64,000 bases of DNA. It comes from Eucalyptus grandis (Eukaryota > Streptophyta > Magnoliopsida > Myrtales > Myrtaceae). Made by a program: the position numbers and the translations under genes. Below are positions 22,824-33,824 of the stretch, piece after piece. The notes under the pieces are model-generated. The model was not told the DNA's origin and did no database searches. It saw only the letters and a program-made list of their open reading frames with translations. Location: positions 16,980,520 to 17,044,519 of the forward strand of contig NC_052615.1 in NCBI RefSeq assembly GCF_016545825.1, given 5' to 3'. Numbering within the stretch: the stretch's first letter is position 1; each line of letters begins with the position of its first letter.

Positions 22824-24660
22824 TTACTCCATAGTTGAGCATATGGAAAGCAGGCCTTTTGATGTACATGTTGATCTCGGCTGGTGCTTTTGGCCTTGAT
22901 AAGAAGTCGCAAGTACATTCTTCTTTCCGGGAATATGCTTGGTTTCAAAGGAGTATTTTGAAAACCATTCAGCCCATCGAAGCAGTTGAGAATTTGGAAT
23001 CTGTTTCTGTTTAAACTTGGTCATCTGAGGAAAAGATGCCATGTCTAATTCCACCAGGAAGTGGTGGCCGATGAGATGAAACTCAAATTTTTTGATTCCT
23101 TTTTTAACTGCTAAGATCTCTTTGAAAGTGGAATGGTAATGCATTTCAACTTGGGAAAACTTTCCACTTTTATGAGCACAGAGGAGTCTTTTACCATCAA
23201 TTTCTTCAAAAAGAACAGCTGCCCAGTATTCATCACGGGGCGTCGGTTTGGAGAATTCTTTTACTGTTGATGGTATTTGTAATGGTGGGAGATTCTGCAT
23301 AATCTCTTTGAGTTCAGCAACTGCTTTAGTCTGAGTTTTTCCCCAAGGTGGGGAATTCTTCTTCAGCATAGATTGTAAAGGGATCAGGAGTTTTGCAATA
23401 TTTGGGAGAAAGTCTCTGAGATAATTAATTATCCCAAGAAATTGCTGGACTTGCTTTTTTGTAAAGTTATCCTGAGGAAACTTTAATAATTCTTGAGCAA
23501 TATGTGGCCTTGGGTAGTATGTTCCTTTGTTAAGGTGCATACCAAGAAATTCGATTTCTGTTTGGGCAATATTCATCTTCCTTTGAGAAAGCATAATGCC
23601 ATGCTTTTTCACGATTTTTGCAAACTGCTCAAGGAGTTGACAGTGTGACTGCTCATCAGGACTGTAGAGCAAAATATCATCAATGTATACAGCTGCACTT
23701 GATAGAATTGGTTGGAAGATGCGACACATGGCCTTTTGGAAAAGGGATGGTGCTACCTTTAAGCCAAAAGGAAGAACTTTCCATTGGAAGTGCTGGTTTG
23801 GAATACAGAATCCTGTTTTGGATCTATCTTCGGGATGGATGCCCAATTGCCAAAATCCGGCTTTGAGGTCGAATTTGGAATAGATGTGGGCTTTGGTAAG
23901 ACCACTAAAGAGTGAATCTCGGATGGCAAAGGGAATTTATCATCTTGGAGGAAAAGATTGAGAGGTTGATAGTTAATTACCAATATCATTTTTCCTCTGT
24001 TTTGCTCGGCACGCTTATTGACATAAAAGGCTTCACAAGCCCATTGTGAGTCAGAAACTTCAATAAGGCCTTGTTGCAAAAGTTCCGAGCACTCCCTTTG
24101 AGCTAGAACCAAATGTTCTGGCTTTATTCCCACGTGGCTCGCCTTGGTTGGGTTTATGTCTTCATTTTTCTTGAAATGAAGGCGAACAAAAAAGTCGGGA
24201 TTTTTCAATAAAGGATGAGAGCACTTTTGAGCAAATTCCGAATGGGATTCTGAACAGGATTCTAATAACTTTTGTATAATCGGATCTAGTAGACTCATTT
24301 GAATGGAAAAGAGTCTCTGGATATTGACAAACTCAGAGAATTGATCTTTATACCTAAGACCTTTTCCAGGAATGATCCGAAGCTGGGAGATTTGAGTCAT
24401 GATGTCTCACCCAATAATCAAGTCTTTATTGGGAAGGTTAGATCCAAAAATCTTTGCGGTTATAGAGCACGTGGGAAAAACGGACGATTCATGGAGTGGT
24501 TCGACATTTGTGGAGAAAGTATCTCTGGATGCAGAATTGAAGTATCTGGTGTAAGGGGTCCAGAATTCTTCAGGAAGAATTTTGGTATCCAAGATAGAAC
24601 AACTTGCTCCTGTGTCGATAAGAGTAATAACAGTGATAGGTTTGGCAAACTTTGACGTAA
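22824..24660 (-). pseudogene. Viral aspartic protease, reverse transcriptase and RNase H region
   Basis: The protease active-site motif DTGA is encoded at 24,605-24,616. Reverse transcriptase begins in the 23,759-24,400 frame, with palm-like blocks such as VINYQPLN. It continues, after a frame change, in 22,824-23,846. There VLPFGLKVAPSLFQ and the catalytic YIDD (23,676-23,687) are intact, followed by an FLGIINYLRDF connection segment. RNase H follows. Its first catalytic aspartate region reads PRDEYWAAVLF, which looks altered from the usual TDAS-type motif. Later parts such as HYHSTFKEILAV and the HIPGKKN segment are recognisable. Confidence 0.85.
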
Positions 24661-24899
24661 GGATTTTTACTGGGAAATGTGGACAGTGAGTTTGGCTTGA
24701 AAATATGTCCAGGTTTGGTTCCGGGGATGATGGTGATATATGGAAAATATCTTCGGACTACGAGTCGACTCGGTTTCCTTTGGAAGTTTGGTAGCGGGAA
24801 TGGCACAAAGAGTTTGTTCGAGATGATTCTTCATCGGCAGAGAATAAGGATTCAATATCATCATTTTCGAGAGAGATACCTATTTCGTTCTCAATATGA

Positions 24900-25621
24900 T
24901 GGATTAGATGATTCTGACATTTTCTCGCTTGAGGACAGTTTTTGGCAAAATGTCCTTTATGGTTGCAGATGTAGCATCGATTTGATTTTTTGTGGCTTGT
25001 GCGATCCTTTCTTTTGCATAGGTATCGCCATTTCTTCTTTCTTCTGAAATGCTTGGAGCCATGTTTGGATTTCTTAATCCAGAACTTCTTGTAGTGTTTC
25101 TTCTTTCGGGAGTACTTGCCGCATGTTCCATCACAGTCTTTCTTGGAGCATTTGATTTTCAGCTCCTGACGGGAGCAGGCTGATTCGAGGCGCTTGTCAT
25201 CTATGATTTATGTTTGGACCATCTTGCGCTTTAAGCATAATTCTTCTAGGCATAGATGAATTTCTTGTTGTATTTCTCCCAAGGGAATATCTTGTATCCG
25301 CCTCTGTTTTCCAAAGAATGATCTTTCGACCATCTGGGATAGTTCTTTTAGGATGGAAGTAAGGAAAACATGCTTCAGATTTGGGTCTGCTCCAACTTGG
25401 TAAAAGGTTTGAAGCATTAATTTAAAATGCTTATCAAGATGTTTCTTCTGGAGGGAACAGCATCGTCTTTCAAAGAACTCTCTTCTTTTTATCTCTATGA
25501 GATCTCCGGGTTTTCCCACAAAGACATGATATAAGAGAGTGAGAGCATGACTGAAATTAGGTGACATCAGAAAATGAATCTAGTACTGTTCTGACAATGA
25601 TTGCCACCAGAACTTCAAGCT
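24900..25621 (-). pseudogene. Viral coat-protein region with CCHC zinc knuckle
   Basis: 25,208-25,567 is in the same frame as the upstream linker. It carries a helical segment with LKHVFLTSILKELSQM and a later EEIHLCLEEL-like stretch, as in caulimovirid capsid regions. The frame then changes. At 24,935-24,976 a zinc knuckle of spacing C-x2-C-x4-H-x4-C (reading CYICNHKGHFAKNC) is intact. It is preceded by a basic, lysine-rich stretch, the usual nucleic-acid-binding end of a capsid protein. Confidence 0.75.
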
Positions 25622-28213
25622 TCATGTGAATCTTGTAACTAAATTGTACAAGACATCATTCATATCATGATTGGTGATAGACTGGGTTTTCAGCCATGTA
25701 TGAAATTCTTCAAGCCGGTGTGGCCATTTCTGATAAGGAATATCATCAATGGTGAAGAATTGTTTTGATGTAATGGACACATGCTGAGTGGGATTGCGAG
25801 TAGGATTGCCTGTCTGACCCATTTCCATATCAAAATAATCTGATTCCATATCATCATCTGAATGGCCAGCCATGAATATTGATGAAGTGACTGGTGCAAT
25901 AGGAAGAGTGTCAACTGCAGGAATTGAGAAAGATGAGGTGGAGGAAAGGGATACTGAGAATTCTGTTTTAGTATCATCTGGAGTTTGCTCGACTGGGAGC
26001 AGAGTCTGATTTTCCGGACTAGGAGGATTAGGTTGTTCAGACTGTTGAATAATAGAGTCAGGTTCCTGGGTGCCTAAGTCCTTTAGAAAAGATTCTAATG
26101 GATTTGATAGCATCATCTGTTCTGGCCTTTCTCTTATGACAATGGAACTTGATTCTATAGGTGATGCCTTTTCTTTCCCTTTTTCCTTCTGCAGGGTTTT
26201 GATACGATTTCGTAAGTTTGCCATATCCGGTTCTCTTCTATAAGGATCTGGTGGAATAGTGGCAAAAATGGAGGCTTGAGGTGGTGGGGGTAAATACCCA
26301 GTTTTAACAAGAGGTGCTAATGGGTCAAATGGTCTGAACCTCTCTTCTTCAAGAAGCTGAATTTGGGTTTTGAGCTTTTCTATTTCTGGCTGTGGATTTT
26401 CGAGATAATGGTACCCAAGATGTTGTCCTGATTCCAAGGCGTGAAGCCTTTTCTGGAATTCAGAAAGTATCTTCTTGGTACTTTCATCATATCTCCCGAG
26501 ATCTTGTTGCACATCTCCAATTTTGGAATCAATTGCCTTGAAGGTATTGTTTTGTGCTAACAAAGTCTCGATTGCCAATTTAGAACGGCGGCGACAGAGG
26601 TTTTTTTTCTGTCTCCCATGTTCATCCACATCAGTGGGAGTAGGGACTTTAGGAACATGGCGGTATCTGCCATGAGGATCAATAAACTCTTCCGTAGCAG
26701 GGAACGAGAGTTTAGATTCTTCCTTGACAAGAGGAGGAAAGTCAGTATCCTGAAACATAGCAATAAAAGAAGTAGATGGTGCTTCTTCTGGAACTTCGAG
26801 GGGGTAAGAATGCTTTTTAGCCCACTTAAGGATTGGCTTATAGAATGGAGAGAGGGCTTGCTTTTTCTGAGGAGGAGATGGTGGTGGTGTTTTTGGTGGA
26901 TTTGGTGAGACTTGAGATGTGGTACTAGACTCTGGTGGTGGAGGTGGTGCATAGGAAACCATGAATTGGTATTTGTCACATTCACCGAGAGGATCGACGG
27001 AGGAATCTCCGTCTAAGTACCTTTGGAACATCTTATCTTTTGGCATCTTCCGTCGAGGTGAACAAGGATCTACCTCGTTGGGGGGATTTATACAGTGAGA
27101 ACATTGACAAAAGGGATCCCAAAAACAATGACCATCATTGTCTTTATAGTAATGAACAGGATGTCCATCACCATTAAAGTGTCGAACATGCTTTTTTGGA
27201 TCTAGCTCAGAAATATATTGAGGAATACATGGTTCAATCATGAAGAGGGTTTGGAAGATAAAAGGACTTTCTTCTTTTTCCTTGCCGAATTTGATGGAAA
27301 CAGTTCCATCCTTTTTTCTTACAAACTCGGAGTCCGTAGACTGGAAAGGTTTGTTGTGTTGATGTAGCTTTTCATAATTGGTTATCCAAGTCTCCGGAAG
27401 AAGCTTGGCCAACGTATCCTTTGGAATCTGTCTTGAAACATGGATACAAGATGCCTGGTCATTTTGCATAGAAATGAACAAGGCGTTTTCATTACCATTG
27501 TTGAAGTTGAGGTCAAGTGCATGGTTTTGCACTCGATAAACCATCTGGTAATATAAGGTTGCAGCTACAGAGTCAGCAGTTTGGGGGGCTCTAGTAAGTT
27601 GAACTTGGACTTTCATAAAAGAAAGTAATTGAGGATTTGAAAGGGCGATGTTGAAGTTGGGGTACAGAGTGACAAAGACTGTTCCTGCATTCAAAGTAGT
27701 TTGAACAGTACCAATGCAAGCATGTTGGTATTGCAAAAACCTGGTATCTAGCAATGCTATTCTTGCCACAACTGGCAAACCTTTTCAACCATGGAAAGTT
27801 AAAGCAAGACGAACAACTCCATAATGGACATGAGTGTATCCCTATTGAGCCCATTGTCGGGGAAATTCTGGAGGGATCTGGAGAGTAACAAAGTATTCAT
27901 TTTCAGTAGCAGGAATAGGATGTTGGTCGAATTTGGAGGACTGAACATACTCCTTTACTTGCTTTGGGGTTTGGTGAATAAGCTGGCGGATGGAGCGGAT
28001 GGGTGAGAATGATGTGGTTGGTTTGGCAAAAGCAGAATAAGGGTTCATGAGGGGTAGCTGGGTTTCAGAAATTTTTGTTTCATCACTAAGAGAGACTTCA
28101 TAAAGATAGTCTATCTTAGAAGCATTAGAGACACGAAACTCTGGAGGTGTTGAAGATGAAGATGAAGGTGTAAGAGAGACTGGTGCTTCGAGGATTTTCG
28201 GTTCTGTGGACAT
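25622..28213 (-). pseudogene. Viral movement-protein and linker region, broken
   Basis: The likely start is the ATG at 28,213, reading MSTEPK. One frame runs from there to 25,622 but is cut by stops at 27,842-27,844 (TAG) and 27,785-27,787 (TGA). The part downstream of these stops is open for about 718 codons. It begins with a movement-protein-like core containing TVFVTLYPNFN, which in caulimovirids mediates cell-to-cell movement through plasmodesmata. A proline-rich stretch (PPPPPESSTTSQ) and a helical, coiled-coil-like segment around SKIGDVQQDLGRYDESTKK follow. The rest, rich in serine, proline and glutamine, looks like a disordered linker towards the coat protein. The frame is unusually well preserved for a dead element. 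Confidence 0.8.
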
Positions 28214-28232
28214 GATGGTCATTAAATGTAAG

Positions 28233-28839
28233 TAGGGGTGAGCAGTTTCAAAATCCATATAAGTTCTATCCGAAATCTGGAACCTATTTGTTGGAACAAG
28301 TTCCTCATTTTTCGGAACTTGAAATTGATCCTACATACCATACAACCTATAACCTACCCTACCCCGTTATAGGTTCCAGAATCGGTTCTAGGACCTATCA
28401 AGTTTCACCTATATTATTAATTGAACAATTGAAATAAATTAAAACATTTAATGACCATCATTTGCTATTACAATTAAGTGACCAAGACACACACAAAATA
28501 TAAACTTTAATAAAGTAAAAATTCCAGTCGTAAAATGGAAGCTCAAACTATTGCTTCTAGATTATACACTCATTATCGAACAGCATAGAATATTGTAAGA
28601 TCGCGTGAAGATATGAACTGATAAAAATATTAAAACTCGTTTAGGTTTTAGGCTATAGATTACAGGTTCCAAGTTCCAAGTTCCTCTAACTAAGAACCTA
28701 AAACCTATCCGTTGAAACACGTTCATTATTTTTTAGAACCTAGAACCTACCATACACACCTTAGAATCTGGAACCTATAGATTTCCACCAGTTCAATTCC
28801 TAGAATCCAAGTTTTATCCTAAAACCATGCTCATCCCTA
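28233..28839. mobile_element. hAT-type miniature element (MITE), 607 bp
   Basis: The ends are inverted copies: TAGGGGTGAGCA at 28,233 and TGCTCATCCCTA ending at 28,839 (one mismatch). They are flanked by an imperfect 8-bp duplication, AATGTAAG at 28,225-28,232 and CTTGTAAG at 28,840-28,847. The interior is rich in GGAACCTA or TAGGTTCC units in both orientations. No protein is encoded. The element lies only 20 bp upstream of the first viral ATG (minus strand), so it probably jumped into the already integrated virus. A related element sits at 57,807-58,051. Confidence 0.8.
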
Positions 28840-28847
28840 CTTGTAAG

Positions 28848-30682
28848 GACATAGATGCATTGTTAGAGATTAGCTGAAAACATGGAATTTTATTCAATTA
28901 TACACTTGAGGCAGGTGGGTTTGATGTGTTTTCAAAGTAGATAGATAATGTGATCATGTGAATATAGACAAACTACTTAACCATTGCTACTAGTAGGTAA
29001 GGTTTTCATTCCCATGGCTAGTTGTAGTTGTTCAACATATATCAATTTGAATTAAGAACTCAGAATTTAGAGCTGGTTTTCCAAATTGGTGTGGAAAAAA
29101 CTGTGATTTTCTGCAACATTAAAAGGTTTTGACGTGTGTCTATCAAATTTTAAAGATATAAAGCAACTTGCTAAGATCTCATGTATTCAGGGTTTCCTTG
29201 TAAAATAGATGGTTTATATTGAAGGAGCTGACGAAACTGCGTATGTCTCATATGATTTGCATCTGCATCTACTATATTATCACCGGACAAGATTACGTGT
29301 ACAAACATTGCTAAGCTCGAATCCACGTGATTTCTTTTCACTTATAATATTATTACCCTAACCAACAAATTCAACAATTATCGCCCGGCAACATGTGCTT
29401 GTGAAGTGTATATCTTTTTCCGGGCCCAACAAAAATCACTTCTTATCCCCACGAGCCCGCACAAAATAATCACGTGCTATCACCAGAACGATGATCTAGA
29501 CATCGTTTTCACTTGCCGACTCTACAAGTCGAGAATTTCCCAATCTAAGAAAGCTCAATTAGCAATATCATACGGAAACTCTCCATAAATATATGACAGA
29601 TGACCAACCCTATCTACATTTTGACCGTGATAAGTAAGATATGAAATCCAATACGCAAACTAGTTAGTCATTAATAAAGGAATCTTTTGCCGATTAAGGA
29701 TGTCCGAAATGGAAAAGAGCTGTTGCGAAAGATCAACAGTCTATATTCGTCCCTGGCCTTCATATAGGTCTTACCTATCTCTCGGCCGGCCAACCGACCG
29801 GCCAGACACATCCTCCTCCTCCTCCACCTCCGCTCCATGATAGCCTCCTGCCGCTGCTGCCGACGACAGCCATCGGCAGCTGCATGTACGGATGAGTGTG
29901 GAGTTTTTAAGCTTTCTGCAATCTTTGGAGGGCAAAGGGGCAACTTTTCTTATGATAATGAGCTTGAATTTGTGTGTGGAGTAGTGATAAGCTCATAAAA
30001 TGCAAATGCTTTTTTTACTTTCATGGAACCTTTAGCATTGTTACGTCATTTCAACGTAGCCTCAATTAAATACCTACCAATCCACTTTGGATTTGTTGAT
30101 GCTTACGTCGGCCGATTTACACAGAAAAGAGACGTCGAAATTTTACATGGGTAATCGCCATGAAATAAAACCGATGAACATTGTTGAATCGATGACGACG
30201 GAGAATTGAGGAACAGTGAAGGTCCGATCAGCTACAAGTAGGGCCAAGCGCGATGAGTTGCGACTGGGATGGCTGCAAATTTTATGCCCTCGGTGAGATC
30301 AATAGCCCCAGGTCTTGACTGAAAATCTGATCGGTCCTGCTGGTGTTTTGTCAAATGAATTTCCATACTTTTTTTATTGGCAAAATATATATGGGATAAT
30401 GATACAAATAGTCCATAAACTTATATCGAATGTGTAATGTGATTCTTGAACTTTATCTCAATGTACAGTATGATATCTGAATTTTTAATTTGCTTAAAAT
30501 GATCCATAAACTTATGGTACATGTTTAATATAAGTCCATGAACCATACGAAAATATATAATATAGATACTTAAATTGAATATGTGCCAAAATTTTAAGGA
30601 TTGCATTGAACAATTCAAAAGTTTGGAGTTTACATTTAAGTTTAGAGATTATATTAGACATTAAATTAAAGTTGAATGGTAG

Positions 30683-30714
<32 letters not shown>

Positions 30715-33700
30715 AAAAAAAGTCACAGACGTCATGTTTGCTTTTGAAGTCCAATCAGTGATTTGTGCATAATTATTATAATGTTAATGATGTTGTTGAA
30801 TATTGTCGGCAGACTTTTTAAGCCTATTTAATTTAAAATAATACCACTCGTGAAGGGATAAATTGCACATAACACGAGGGCAACTTGCACATTAAAAAAA
30901 CGAACGATTTCCGTAGTTATATTACTACTGATGCCCCTGATGCACTTATTGGCAAAATCCCTTTTCAGAATACCCACAATTAATGTTAGCTGCCTAATTG
31001 CGCTGCAGTTTCATCTACTCGATGATATTAGTTATCGCAACACTCACCTTAGTTCCCACAGATTGAAAATCACATGTCCCTCGATTCATTTTGTGATCAA
31101 TGAAACAAAATCATGCCGGACATTGGCCGATCAGGCGCGGCAACGGGGCCCCCTCCGGTCCGATCTGCGCTTTTCGGAGTGGAAAAACGATGATAAGCCA
31201 AAGAAGAGGGAATAAGAGTAGGTGCCATGTCAATGTTTGGAGCATTGGTAGGTGCATGGAGCGGATGGGAGGCAATCAGTGCAAGCGGATAAGTTCAATG
31301 GAAAAGATCAAATTTGTGTGGCTGGATATAACCATGTTTTATAAACATCAAGAAGGAAAGCAAACGTGACTCTCCTCTTTATTTCTTCTCTCTCCTGGTT
31401 TGCTAATCTCTTGTTTGAGTTTTCTTCTTCCATTTGTTCACTTCTTTCCCAATCTCCTTCTTCTTACTTTTCTCACCTACTCCTTTCCATCGTGCAAGTA
31501 ATTTAAACTATAAAATTACAATCCGACATACAATTTAGAAATCGAAATTTCCACTGGATTGAGAATTTCTATTCGATTTGGCAATTTGTAACGAATTGTG
31601 CTTAGCCATGAATGCAGCCTATCCCCAAAAACTTTATGGCGATTTTTTAATTCATGTCAATCAAGAAATTCTTTTAATTTTTTAATTGATTGTTTCGTAA
31701 TTACATCATTTATAGTTCACACAAAATAAAGTCTCACATGCCCGATAAAATTCAGTTTCTAACTCTAATGAAATACTAATGTAGTCTAATTAATTTGTGT
31801 TGTCTCTAAATATAATGAAATTGTGATGTAACCCAAGGTCGGCTACTCGAACGATGGAATCGGAGAGTGACTTACATGCACAGAAACATAGTCACAAAAT
31901 CAAGCATAAATTTTTATTTTGCACTAGCTCAGAAATGAGCATAACTTCATTGATTCATATCAAAATGACTTGGTTCCAAAGCCAAAAGAATGGAGACTCG
32001 AAGATCTACAACTTTAATGTTTTGAGTTTTCTTAGATAAGCATAATAGACTTGTCGATTTTGGAAGGAAATGGACGAAATAGGTTTGGACGAAATGAAGA
32101 AAAAGAGAGAAATTTCAATGGTTGCTCTTCTAGGCCTCCAAGGAAGTTGAAATGACATTAATTCTTCAAGATTGATAGCTACAACTCTTTAAGGATGCAA
32201 ACTTAAAATCTCTAACTATTTAAGGACGGGGTGAAAACTCTTCTAGGTTTTTAAGGAGTTTTAACTCTTCAAAATTCAAGAGAATTGCACTAAGCAAACT
32301 TTTATTAATCAAATTAGGCCTGTTTTTTAACAAAGACTCAATGACCATTTATAGCACAACAAAAGAAGAGCAAGAGACTAGACTCAAACCTAGAATCTAA
32401 CAAACATTTATGTACATAAAAACTAGAAACATTTAGAAAACTAGGCACTATTAATTGTACAATATTTTCAATGCTTGTGACCATCTCAAAATATCTTAAT
32501 GCAAGTTTCGACACATCGGAACTGACAAAGTCTTCAAACAAACCACTTATTTATTTGTTTACCAAGTTTAGTATGAAATCATAAATAAGCTCTACCAAGG
32601 ATTGCCAAGCATTTGGTACTGAGTTTCCTCCTCCTTTTTAGTAACAAAATAAAGCAGAAGTAGGACCACATGGATTTTTTGCTTCAAAGTCTAGCTTGCA
32701 TCCGTCGCATGACCTGGTCCCCCCTCATTGGGACCTAACAAAATTCTGTCAATTCCTTCCAGCCTTACTCAAATAGGGGGTGGGGGTGGAGTACAGGGGA
32801 GCGATTAGTACATGTTGATATCCGAAAGTGAAAGTCAAAGATAAAGCCTTATCAATGAGCGACTTTTCAATGAGTGTGTCATCCATTTTGAATACATGTC
32901 GGTCTTCTTGATTGAACTAGTTGGTCAAGAATACAGGCTACATCAAATTGACAAGGTAAACCCAAAATACTATAATAATAAAAAAGTTCAGCAGTACTCT
33001 TCATTATGTTTATCTCAGTAAAGAGCAAATCGTATCATACTTCTTAAACTTTTTTCTTATCGATTAATTAATAATTCACTAAAAAGCAAACTTTACCACC
33101 TCATCATCTTACTTAATAATGGCCGGAGAGTCAGAAAGAGACGAGCAAGGGCTCACAAGTCACACCCCTTTATAACAAAGCCCAAAGGCTAATCACCTAA
33201 GTTTATTTAGGATTAGGAATATAATTAGGAAAGGACAGCTGAATTGAATAAAGGGCATGAAATCGGATCAAATTAAACGGAAATTTTCAGCCCAATTCGA
33301 TTTGAAGTCAAACCGACCTGAACCAAACCGTATTGATGACAGGAGGCAAGGGTCCCCTTTCTCTCTCTATCTCTATGTCTGTTTCACTTGAGGTTAAAAA
33401 CAGCAACAGAAAAAAAGGACATGAATAGGGAGGGAATCCCGCAGGTCGGCACGAGGTTCGCACTTACATAAGACGAAATTGTACGAGAATTTCCGTAGCC
33501 TCCTCGGTCCTCTCGATTCGACTTGTGATGTCAAGGCGCGGGTGGATCGGGTACGATTGGCGGGGCCCCTCTGAATCTCCGGCGGGGCCCGCCCCGCGAT
33601 CCCTTTGTTTGTCTCGCCGGCCAGGACCACCCCGCCCCATGGATGCTCAGCTGCGCACCACCTGCCCCCTCCTTTCGCCTCGTTTTCCGCGTATTTTAAT

Positions 33701-33824
33701 GCCAGCGAAGTGAGGGGCAGCTACACGCCACTACTGGAGCCCGATCGGATAGAGAGAAGAAGCGCACCCTTTTTTTCTGGGCTTTTCGAGAGCAGGAGCT
33801 TTCGCTGGAGGTTGGGGGAGAGAA
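28848..33824. other. Long intergenic region without a recognised gene
   Basis: I see no gene. 30,400-30,660 carries dispersed units of the common plant repeat phrase TCCATAAACTTAT. A TA microsatellite lies at 30,683-30,709. A minus-strand ORF at 29,671-29,943 has no recognisable content. About 33,400-33,820 is GC-rich and probably the promoter and leader of the deaminase gene downstream. Confidence 0.5.
30683..30709. repeat. (TA)n microsatellite
   Basis: An uninterrupted run of alternating T and A, about 13 repeats, lies in AT-rich intergenic DNA. Confidence 0.95.

Larger units (their letters stand above)
21810..28213 (-). mobile_element. Decayed endogenous pararetrovirus (Caulimoviridae), minus strand
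   Basis: Read on the minus strand, about 6.4 kb shows the gene order of a plant pararetrovirus: movement protein, coiled-coil linker, coat-protein region with a CCHC zinc knuckle, aspartic protease, reverse transcriptase, RNase H, and a C-terminal ORF. No integrase is visible, which fits a caulimovirid rather than an LTR retrotransposon. The long movement-protein-plus-polyprotein layout is closest to Petuvirus or Florendovirus-type elements. The genus is an inference. At least two in-frame stops and several frame changes break the coding sequence, so this copy cannot express a full viral protein set. I found no complete viral intergenic region. Confidence 0.88.

Noticed and set aside
29671..29943. 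Minus-strand ORF with an arginine-rich stretch
   Set aside because: No recognisable domain, and it includes short CCT-type simple repeats that keep the frame open.
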